Program-made: the position numbers and the translations under genes
Shown: positions 1-6,197 of the stretch, piece by piece
How positions within the stretch are numbered: position 1 is the stretch's first letter
How the letters are laid out: the number at the start of each line of letters is the position of its first letter
The notes under the pieces: model-generated
What the model was told of the DNA's origin: nothing
Databases searched by the model: none
Seen by the model: the letters and a program-made list of their open reading frames with translations, nothing else
Assembly (NCBI RefSeq): GCF_002887735.1
Contig: NZ_PKQP01000007.1
Coordinates: 124,001-188,000 of the forward strand
DNA: 64,000 nucleotides
Reading direction: 5' to 3'
From: Stenotrophomonas bentonitica
Lineage (GTDB): Bacteria > Pseudomonadota > Gammaproteobacteria > Xanthomonadales > Xanthomonadaceae

Positions 1-756
1 CTGGCGGTGCTGCTGACCAGCGACGAGGAAGGCGATGCCATCGACGGTGTGCGTCGCGTGGCCGATATCTTCCGCGAGCGCGGTCAGGAAATCGACTGGT
101 GCATCACCGGTGAGCCGTCCTCCACCGCGGTGCTGGGTGATCTGCTGCGCGTGGGCCGCCGCGGCAGCCTCTCGGCGACGCTGACGGTGAACGGCGTGCA
201 GGGCCATGTGGCGTATCCGGACAAGGCGCGCAATCCGATCCATCTGGCCGCTGCGGCCCTGGCCGAACTCACCGCACGGCACTGGGATGATGGCTTCGAG
301 AGCTTCCCGCCGACCAGCCTGCAGGTCTCCAACATCCATGCCGGCACCGGGGCCAACAATGTGATTCCGGGTGAGCTGCAGGTGCTGTTCAACCTGCGCT
401 ACAACCCGCACTGGAACGCGCCCGCGCTGGAGCAGGAGATCGCTGCGCTGCTGGAGCGTCATGCACTCCAGTACACGCTCAAGTGGCATCGCAGCGGCGA
501 GCCGTTCTATACCCCGGAAGGCACGCTGCGCAGGGTCGCCCGCGAGGTACTGGGTGAGTTTGCGGGTGCACCGCCGGAAGAGAGCACCGGTGGCGGCACC
601 TCCGATGCGCGCTTCATCGCGCCGCTGGGCGCGCAGTGCATCGAAGTAGGGCCGGTCAATGCGAGCATCCATCAGGTCGACGAGAACATCCGCGTGGCGG
701 ACCTGGAAGCGCTGCCGGCGTTGTACCAGCGCTTGATCGAGCGCCTGTTGGCCTGA
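1..756 (+). CDS. dapE: succinyl-diaminopimelate desuccinylase, C-terminal part
   Basis: The frame is open from the first base, so the gene starts upstream of the window; about 251 residues remain, roughly two thirds of a usual 375-residue DapE. The family removes succinate from N-succinyl-LL-diaminopimelate in lysine and peptidoglycan synthesis, using two metal ions in the cytoplasm. Visible marks are the TSDEEGDA metal-site segment near the beginning, the lid-domain segment [28 protein letters not shown], and the C-terminal stretch [14 protein letters not shown] ending in the conserved [14 protein letters not shown]. Another M20-family peptidase is possible, but these motifs fit DapE closely. 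No downstream partner is on the same strand; a GTAG repeat pair follows the stop. Confidence 0.93.
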   Translation: MAVLLTSDEEGDAIDGVRRVADIFRERGQEIDWCITGEPSSTAVLGDLLRVGRRGSLSATLTVNGVQGHVAYPDKARNPIHLAAAALAELTARHWDDGFESFPPTSLQVSNIHAGTGANNVIPGELQVLFNLRYNPHWNAPALEQEIAALLERHALQYTLKWHRSGEPFYTPEGTLRRVAREVLGEFAGAPPEESTGGGTSDARFIAPLGAQCIEVGPVNASIHQVDENIRVADLEALPALYQRLIERLLA

Positions 757-782
757 GTCCAGCGATGGAACCGACGGCCGCG

Positions 783-853
783 GTAGTGCCGGCCGCTGGC
801 CGGCTGCTCCGTCGGTCTGACAGTCATGAGAGCCGGCCAGCGGCCGGCACTAC
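783..853. repeat. SMAG-like GTAG repeat, inverted pair
   Basis: A forward element (GTAG followed by the stem GCCGGCC/GGCCGGC) at 783-806 faces an inverted copy at 830-853 that ends in CTAC. The form matches the GTAG-type repetitive extragenic palindromes (SMAG) of Stenotrophomonas. The pair lies between the convergent ends of dapE and the pentapeptide gene, where it may fold in RNA from either strand. Family assignment is from memory of the motif, not a database match. Confidence 0.75.
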
Positions 854-860
854 CGGGTGT

Positions 861-879
861 AACCGACCGTTGGTCGGTT
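861..879. repeat. short hairpin, degenerate GTAG-type repeat
   Basis: AACCGACC and GGTCGGTT form perfect 8-base arms around a three-base loop, with the same GACCGTTGGTC core as the other GTAG elements in the window. It lies six bases past the stop of the minus-strand pentapeptide gene, so it may stabilise or end that transcript, although no U-tract is present. Confidence 0.5.
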
Positions 880-884
880 CGCCC

Positions 885-1568
885 TTACGCCACGATCAAC
901 CCGAACGACGCCAACGCGGCCGCCGCCTGGCGCTGTGAAATCACCGCCTTCTTGAACAGCTTGGCATCCATCACGTTGAGCCCGCTGATGTCGGTGCCGC
1001 GCAGGTCGGCGCCTTCAAAGCGCGTCAACCGCGTCTGTGCATTGCGCAGGCTGCCGCCGTTGAACACCGCATCGCGGAAATCGCAGCCGGACAGCTCGGC
1101 CTCGGAAAAATCCATGCCCTCCAACTGCGCCTTGCGGAACGACATCCCACGCAGGTCCGCGCTGACCAGCAGGCAATCGCGGAATTCCAGCGCCCAGCCG
1201 GTCACTTCCTGCAGATGCGCGCCGGTCAGCTTGCAGTCCTGGAACTGCACCGAGGACAGCGTCGCGCGCCGCCAGTGACTGTTGTTCAGATCGCAGTGCG
1301 CGAAACGCGCATCGCTGAGCAGCGCCGAGCTGAAATCGCATTGGCTGCCGCGGCACTTCGTCCACTGGGTTTCTTCCAGCGAGGCGGCCAGCCAGTTCGC
1401 ACCGGTGACCGAGCACTGGTTGAACTGGAACCCATCCATGTCCAGCCGCGAGAAGTCGCCGTGATCGAACGTGCAGTTCTCGAAGGCGGCCGCGCGCGGA
1501 TGCGCGGCAATGATGGCCTGCATGCGCTCGCGGGTGAGCGTGTCGTCGCGGAAAATGGCGGTGGTCAT
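885..1568 (-). CDS. pentapeptide-repeat protein, Qnr/McbG-like
   Basis: A 227-residue protein made almost wholly of A(D/N)LXX-type pentapeptide repeats from about residue 28 to 205 (for example CTFDHGDFSRLDMDGFQFNQ, then SADLRGMSFRKAQLEGMDFS). Such repeats fold into a right-handed quadrilateral beta helix; in Qnr and McbG this mimics DNA and shields gyrase or topoisomerase IV. Length and the closing segment RQAAAALASFGLIVA resemble the Qnr/McbG group, but no resistance role can be claimed from sequence alone. The frame is open 50 codons further upstream, but that extension runs through a GTAG repeat, so the ATG giving MTTAIFRDDTL is chosen. The gene is monocistronic and converges on dapE. Confidence 0.85.
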   Translation of the reverse strand: MTTAIFRDDTLTRERMQAIIAAHPRAAAFENCTFDHGDFSRLDMDGFQFNQCSVTGANWLAASLEETQWTKCRGSQCDFSSALLSDARFAHCDLNNSHWRRATLSSVQFQDCKLTGAHLQEVTGWALEFRDCLLVSADLRGMSFRKAQLEGMDFSEAELSGCDFRDAVFNGGSLRNAQTRLTRFEGADLRGTDISGLNVMDAKLFKKAVISQRQAAAALASFGLIVA

Positions 1569-1666
1569 GCGGCCATTCTCGGTGATGGGCGGCGCAGGCG
1601 GCAGTCTTGAAGGCAGCGGCGGAGTGTGTACAGCGTCACCGGCGCGCATACGTGGTCCCCTCCGAC

Positions 1667-1745
1667 GTAGAGCCGACCGTTGGTCGGCTGCCGTTGGTGC
1701 AGACACATGGGGCGACACGTGCAGCCGACCAACGGTCGGCTCTAC
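1667..1745. repeat. SMAG-like GTAG repeat, inverted pair
   Basis: A forward element at 1667-1690 (GTAG then AGCCGACC GTT GGTCGGCT) faces an inverted copy at 1721-1745 ending in CTAC, 30 bases apart. It fills most of the 192-base gap between the pentapeptide gene and the Sel1 lipoprotein gene. The promoter of the pentapeptide gene should lie here too, but I see no clear one. Confidence 0.78.
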
Positions 1746-1760
1746 CGGGTGGTTATCCCG

Positions 1761-2639
1761 TCAGTCGAAGGTCCAGAACGGCGCTTTGATCCGCTCGCGC
1801 CAATACGTCTCCCCGGCCAGGTAGAACTTCTGCGCAGACGCCTTCGCGAACCAACCTGCGGCCGCGTCCAGATCACGTGTCACGCCGGCGCGGCCGCGGC
1901 CCAGCAGCAGGCCGCTGAAATACTGCCCGTACACATTGCCCTGGTCGGCCGCCAGCCGATACCAGTGCAGCGCCTCGATACCATCGCGCGGCAGGCCCAT
2001 CCCGAGTTCGTACATCGCGCCCAGATCCACCTGGGCGTCGGCATCACCGCGCTGCGCACGCCGCTGGGTGTCGACGACCAGCGGATGCAGGGTGCCCTCC
2101 GACTGCGCGGCGATCGCCTGCGGCAGCCGCGAGGATTCGGACGGCATGTGGTGGTAGATGGTCGCGCGCAGGTCCCAACGCAGCGCGCTGGCCGCGTCAC
2201 CGCGTTCGCGATGGAACTTGGCCAGCATCAGCATCGCCATCGGGTTGCCGTGCTCGGCGGCAGCGCGATACCAACGCTCGGCCTTGCGCGGTGAGGCGCG
2301 CAGGGCAGTGCCCTGGCGGATGTTCGGGCCGGTGCCATGCAGCAGCTCACCGTGGGTCCAGATCCTGCCCAGGGCCTCTTCGGCCTGCGGGTTGTGGAAG
2401 GTCCACGGGGTGAGGGCTGCCGCACGCTCGTACCAGCCCACGGCACGCGGGTCGTTGAAGGTTTCAAAGGTCCTGGCTGCCTCCCAGGCACTGTCGAAGC
2501 TGCCATCGGCCGCCTTGGCCTCGACCGACTGCACGATGCTCGCAGGCGTCCGTGCAGGAGTGCTGCTGCAGGCAATCAGGGAAAGGGCCAGGGCGATGCC
2601 GCCCAGGCGCGTAGCGATGCGTCCAATGCGAGGGGTCAT
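1761..2639 (-). CDS. Sel1-repeat lipoprotein
   Basis: A 292-residue exported lipoprotein of unknown role. From the chosen ATG the N-terminus is MTPRIGRIATRLGGIALALS followed by the lipobox LIAC, so Cys would be lipidated. Sel1/TPR-like alpha-alpha repeats follow: one around KAERWYRAAAEHGNPMAMLMLAKFH, one around GDADAQVDLGAMYELGMGLP and one around EALHWYRLAADQGNVYGQYF. Such repeats act as protein-binding scaffolds. The frame is open 28 codons further upstream, but only this start places the signal peptide at the N-terminus. It is divergent from the asnB leader region, with about 127 bases between the two starts. Confidence 0.82.
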   Translation of the reverse strand: MTPRIGRIATRLGGIALALSLIACSSTPARTPASIVQSVEAKAADGSFDSAWEAARTFETFNDPRAVGWYERAAALTPWTFHNPQAEEALGRIWTHGELLHGTGPNIRQGTALRASPRKAERWYRAAAEHGNPMAMLMLAKFHRERGDAASALRWDLRATIYHHMPSESSRLPQAIAAQSEGTLHPLVVDTQRRAQRGDADAQVDLGAMYELGMGLPRDGIEALHWYRLAADQGNVYGQYFSGLLLGRGRAGVTRDLDAAAGWFAKASAQKFYLAGETYWRERIKAPFWTFD

Positions 2640-2731
2640 GCCAGCCGGATGGTGCAGAGGGACCGTGATTATCGCGCGGCCCCGAAGCGCCGGGTTGTCC
2701 GCGGCGGCCTGTTTGGTTGCCATCGCAACAG

Positions 2732-2760
2732 TTGCGCCGCTGTCAAAACCCGGTTACGGT
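2732..2760 (+). promoter_or_regulatory. candidate promoter of the asnB leader transcript
   Basis: TTGCGC (2732-2737) and TACGGT (2755-2760) are 17 bases apart and weakly match the -35 and -10 consensus (three of six each). A start about seven bases downstream would fall at or next to the leader ATG at 2767, so the leader could be translated from a leaderless mRNA; no ribosome binding site is visible before that ATG. Inference only. Confidence 0.3.
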
Positions 2761-2766
2761 CGGTCC

Positions 2767-2865
2767 ATGTCCTCGTTCCCGGCCACCGCTGTCAGCAATA
2801 CCAACCGCAATAATCTGCGCGCGAATAATCGTGCGCGGCCGATGCGGGACTGCGACCAGGGCTAG
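2767..2865 (+). CDS. asparagine-rich leader peptide of asnB
   Basis: A 32-codon open frame, MSSFPATAVS then NTNRNNLRANN then RARPMRDCDQG, ending in TAG. Residues 11-21 hold six Asn codons (2797, 2803, 2809, 2812, 2824, 2827). It lies directly upstream of a rho-independent terminator and of asnB, the asparagine synthetase gene. This is how leader peptides of his, leu, thr and phe operons look: tandem codons for the pathway product let ribosome stalling report the level of charged tRNA. No SD sequence precedes the ATG. The frame is open further upstream, but the overlap with the divergent gene makes a longer protein unlikely. That it is translated is inferred, not shown. Confidence 0.68.
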   Translation: MSSFPATAVSNTNRNNLRANNRARPMRDCDQG

Positions 2866-2914
2866 TACAAGCAACACGCCCGGACCCCAGAAAACCCGCA
2901 TCGACCGATGCGGG
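2840..2914 (+). promoter_or_regulatory. candidate asparagine attenuator: exclusive antiterminator and terminator pairings
   Basis: CGATGCGGG occurs twice, at 2840-2848 (inside codons 25-27 of the leader peptide) and at 2906-2914 (right arm of the terminator). The single CCCGCATCG at 2895-2903 can pair with either, nine bases each time. Pairing with the upstream copy blocks the terminator. A ribosome stalled on the Asn codons would leave 2840-2848 free to pair, giving read-through into asnB; one reaching the stop at 2863 would cover it, letting the terminator form. The pairings are seen directly; the mechanism is inferred from classical amino-acid attenuators. Confidence 0.68.
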
Positions 2915-2921
2915 TTTTTTT
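2891..2921 (+). terminator. rho-independent terminator in the asnB leader
   Basis: A 12-base stem (AAAACCCGCATC / GATGCGGGTTTT) with loop GACC is followed by a run of seven T ending at 2921. It lies 26 bases after the leader-peptide stop and 86 bases before the asnB ATG, so it must be bypassed for asnB expression unless a second promoter lies in 2922-3007. Confidence 0.85.
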
Positions 2922-3007
2922 GTGGCCCGGGTTTACCCCTTCCGGGCCTGGGTGGCCGGTCGAATGCCTGCAATACGTGTATTCCCCCATCATCAGGAGC
3001 TGTTCCC

Positions 3008-4699
3008 ATGTGTTCGATCTTCGGTATTTTCGGCCTGCAGGCCGGCGACGACCTCACCGCATTGCGCCGCCACGCGCTGGACCTCTCGCAGCGGCAGCGC
3101 CATCGCGGCCCGGACTGGAGCGGGGTGTACGTCGATGACGGCGCCATCCTGGTCCACGAGCGCCTGGCCATCGTGGACCCGGCCGGCGGTTCGCAGCCGC
3201 TGCTCTCCGAAGACGGCGGCCTGGCGCTGGCGGTCAACGGCGAGATCTACAACCACCGCGAACTGAAGGCCGAGCTGGCCCAGCCCTACGCCTTCCAGAC
3301 CGGCTCGGACTGCGAGGTGATCAACGCTCTGTACCGCGAAGACAGCCCGGCCTCGTTCCTGAACCGCCTCAACGGCATCTTCGCCTTCGCCTTGTGGGAC
3401 CGTGCCGCGCAGCGCGTGCTGATCGCCCGTGATCCGATCGGCGTGGTGCCGCTGTACTGGGGCCACGACAAGGATGGCCGGCTGGTGGTGGCCTCCGAAC
3501 TGAAGTCGCTGGTGGACATCTGCGCCGACGCGGCGCAGTTCCCGCCGGGCCACTGGTACGACAGCGCCACCGACACCCTGACCCGCTACTACGAGCGCCC
3601 GTGGCGCGACTACGACGCGGTCGAAGGCGTCGAGGCCGACCGGGTCGAGCTGCGTGAGGCCTTCGAGCGCGCGGTACACCGCCAGCTGATGACCGATGTG
3701 CCCTATGGCGTGCTGCTCTCCGGCGGCCTGGATTCGTCGCTGGTGGCCGCGGTGGCCGCACGCTATGCCCGCCACCGCGTTGAGGATGGCGACCAGAGCG
3801 AAGCGTGGTGGCCGCGCCTGCATTCCTTCGCGATCGGCCTGAAGGGCTCGCCCGACCTGGCCGCCGCGGCGATCGCGGCCGAAGCACTGGGCACCGTGCA
3901 TCACGGCTTCGAGTACACCTTCGAAGAAGGCCTGGACGCACTACCGGAAGTGATCCGCCACGTGGAAACCTATGACGTCACCACGATCCGCGCCTCCACC
4001 CCGATGTTCCTGCTGGCGCGGCGGATCAAGGCCATGGGGGTGAAGATGGTGCTGTCCGGCGAAGGCAGCGATGAGATCTTCGGTGGCTACCTGTACTTCC
4101 ACAAAGCCCCCAACGCACGTGAGTTCCATGAAGAACTGGTGCGCAAGCTGGATGCGCTCAACAACTACGACTGCCTGCGCGCCAACAAGTCGATGATGGC
4201 CTGGGGCGTGGAGCCGCGCGTGCCGTTCCTGGACCGCGAGTTCCTCGATGTGGCGATGCGCATCGATGCCAGGCACAAGATGGTCGGGCAGGGCCCCGCC
4301 GGTGCACGTCGGATCGAGAAGGCGGTGCTGCGCGAGGCCTTCGAAGGTTACCTGCCGGACTCGATCCTGTGGCGCCAGAAGGAGCAGTTCAGCGATGGTG
4401 TCGGCTACGGCTGGATCGACGGACTCAAGGCGCATGCCGAAGCCCAGGTCAGTGACCGGGTGATGGCCGCGGCGGACAAGCGCTTCGTGCACAACCCGCC
4501 GCAGACCAAGGAAGCCTACTTCTACCGCCACGTGTTCGAGCAGTACTTCCCGACCCAGGCGGCGGCGGAAACAGTGCCGGGTGGCAAGTCGATCGCATGC
4601 TCCTCGCCGGCGGCCATTGCCTGGGATGCCAGCTTCGCGGCGATGGCCGATCCCTCCGGACGCGCCATCGCCGGTGTGCACGAGCAGGCGCTGGCCTGA
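3008..4699 (+). CDS. asnB: asparagine synthetase B, glutamine-hydrolysing
   Basis: A 563-residue enzyme that makes asparagine from aspartate, ATP and glutamine in the cytoplasm. Cys2 in MCSIFGIFG is the class II glutaminase nucleophile after Met removal; VNGEIYNHRELK and TGSDCEVI are glutaminase-domain landmarks (about residues 1-205). The synthetase domain carries the PP-loop SGGLDSSLVAA, then LSGEGSDEIFGGYLYFH and EPRVPFLD. Length is close to E. coli AsnB (554). The start is set by AGGAG at 2995-2999, eight bases before ATG; the frame is open further upstream but would run through the terminator. Expression is probably governed by the Asn leader and attenuator just upstream. Confidence 0.96.
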   Translation: MCSIFGIFGLQAGDDLTALRRHALDLSQRQRHRGPDWSGVYVDDGAILVHERLAIVDPAGGSQPLLSEDGGLALAVNGEIYNHRELKAELAQPYAFQTGSDCEVINALYREDSPASFLNRLNGIFAFALWDRAAQRVLIARDPIGVVPLYWGHDKDGRLVVASELKSLVDICADAAQFPPGHWYDSATDTLTRYYERPWRDYDAVEGVEADRVELREAFERAVHRQLMTDVPYGVLLSGGLDSSLVAAVAARYARHRVEDGDQSEAWWPRLHSFAIGLKGSPDLAAAAIAAEALGTVHHGFEYTFEEGLDALPEVIRHVETYDVTTIRASTPMFLLARRIKAMGVKMVLSGEGSDEIFGGYLYFHKAPNAREFHEELVRKLDALNNYDCLRANKSMMAWGVEPRVPFLDREFLDVAMRIDARHKMVGQGPAGARRIEKAVLREAFEGYLPDSILWRQKEQFSDGVGYGWIDGLKAHAEAQVSDRVMAAADKRFVHNPPQTKEAYFYRHVFEQYFPTQAAAETVPGGKSIACSSPAAIAWDASFAAMADPSGRAIAGVHEQALA

Positions 4700-4703
4700 T
4701 CGA

Positions 4704-4742
4704 GGTGCCACGCCGCCGCGTCGATCGCGGTGGTGTGGCACC
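4704..4742 (+). terminator. strong hairpin after asnB
   Basis: GGTGCCAC and GTGGCACC enclose a further G+C-rich stem (GCCGCCGCG with CGCGGTGGT, some G-U pairs) and a short TCGAT loop, starting five bases after the asnB stop. No U-tract follows, so it may be a weak terminator or 3'-end stabiliser; some reading into the next gene is possible. Confidence 0.45.
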
Positions 4743-4787
4743 GCGTGCAGCCCGTAGAATCGCCCCTTCAATCGATGGGGATCGATC

Positions 4788-6167
4788 ATGGACTCTGACA
4801 CCACCGGCATGCGCCGCGGCGGGCTGGCCTGGCGTTATCTGGGCTGGGTGGCGCTGCCCCTGTTGATCGGCCTGGGCCTGGCACGGTTTGCCGGTCCGGC
4901 GGTCTCGGCACAGGTGGCCCGTGCCGAGGCGTCGCTGGGGGCCGACTGGGCCGCGCACCTGCATGCGCCGCTCGGTCTGTTCCTGCTGCAGTTGCTGGTC
5001 CTGCTGCTGGTGGCCAAGGGTGCGGGGTGGCTGTTCCGCCGGCTGGGTCAACCCGGGGTGATCGGGGAAATGGCGGCCGGTCTGATGATGGGGCCGCTGG
5101 TGCTTGGGGCCGTGCTGCCCCAGGTGCATGGCGTGCTGTTCTCGGCCGCCTCCCTCGGCTCGCTCGGCCTGCTCAGCCAGCTTGGCGTGCTGATGTTCCT
5201 GCTGGTGGCGGGGGCGGAACTGGATCTTGGCGGATTGCGAGGGCGTCGTCGTTTCGCTTTCGTGGTCAGCCACGCCGGCATCGCCGTGCCGTTCGTGCTC
5301 GGCGTGCTGTTGGCGATCTGGCTGTATGGCGCACACGCACCGCCCGGCGTGGGTTTCACCGGTTTCGCCCTGTTCGTCGGTATTTCATTGAGCATCACGG
5401 CCTTCCCGGTGCTGCTGCGCATCCTTGCCGACCGCGGCTTGACCGGTACACCACTCGGCCAGACCGCGATCGCCTGCGCCGCCCTCGGCGATGCCACCGC
5501 GTGGTGCCTGCTGGCGCTGATCGTGGCCGCCGCGCAGTCGCAGGGCTGGGTGCCGGCCACGATCAACCTGGTCTGCGTGGTCGCCTTCGTCGCACTGATG
5601 CTGGGGGTGGTGCGGCCGTGGTTCTCGCGCCTGGTGATCGCACCGGGCCAGGAAGGACGCTGGCTGCTGATCATGTTGCTGATGGCGCTGGGCTGCGCGC
5701 TGGTCACCGAGATGCTGGGCATCCATGCGCTGTTCGGCGCGTTCGCGGCCGGCGTCGCGGTGTCCGGCAACGCGACGCTGCGGCACACCGTGGCCGAGCG
5801 CGTGGAGCCGTTCGCCGTCACGCTGCTGCTGCCGTTGTTCTTCGCGATGACCGGCCTGCGCATGCGCGCCGACGCCTTGCAGGCCAGCGACCTGGTGTTG
5901 TGCCTGATCGTGATCGTGGTCGCCACGCTGGGCAAGCTGATCGGCACCTGGAGCGCAGCGCGCAGTGCCGGCATGGACAACCATGACGCGTGGAGACTGG
6001 GGGCGCTGATGAACACCCGTGGCCTGATGGAGCTGATCGTGCTCAACCTGGGCTACGAACTGGGCTTCCTTGGCGACCGCCTGTTCGCCGTGCTGGTGAT
6101 CATGGCGCTGGTGACCACCGCCATGACCGGGCCGTTGTTGAACCTGATCGAGCGTTGCCGGCGCTGA
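4788..6167 (+). CDS. CPA2-family cation:proton antiporter (KefB/NhaS3-like)
   Basis: A 459-residue inner-membrane protein with about twelve hydrophobic segments spread over the whole length. Family marks are GQPGVIGEMAAGLMMGP in the first core helix, FLVAGAELDL, FVGISLSITAFPVLLRIL, the GDATAWCLLAL segment that carries the acidic transport residue of CPA2 antiporters, and MNTRGLMELIVLNLG near the C-terminus. These proteins exchange Na+ or K+ for protons; the cation cannot be told here. There is no RCK/TrkA nucleotide-binding domain as in KefB/KefC, so it is a short form. It stands alone between asnB and a convergent acylase gene. Confidence 0.88.
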   Translation: MDSDTTGMRRGGLAWRYLGWVALPLLIGLGLARFAGPAVSAQVARAEASLGADWAAHLHAPLGLFLLQLLVLLLVAKGAGWLFRRLGQPGVIGEMAAGLMMGPLVLGAVLPQVHGVLFSAASLGSLGLLSQLGVLMFLLVAGAELDLGGLRGRRRFAFVVSHAGIAVPFVLGVLLAIWLYGAHAPPGVGFTGFALFVGISLSITAFPVLLRILADRGLTGTPLGQTAIACAALGDATAWCLLALIVAAAQSQGWVPATINLVCVVAFVALMLGVVRPWFSRLVIAPGQEGRWLLIMLLMALGCALVTEMLGIHALFGAFAAGVAVSGNATLRHTVAERVEPFAVTLLLPLFFAMTGLRMRADALQASDLVLCLIVIVVATLGKLIGTWSAARSAGMDNHDAWRLGALMNTRGLMELIVLNLGYELGFLGDRLFAVLVIMALVTTAMTGPLLNLIERCRR

Positions 6168-6197
6168 GGCGGGCGGCATGCGGTGCCACCTCGCGTG

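Noticed and set aside
2158..2766. The long plus-strand open frame that runs into the asparagine-rich leader peptide
   Set aside because: It lies opposite the Sel1 lipoprotein gene and has no family features; only its last 32 codons make sense as a leader peptide.
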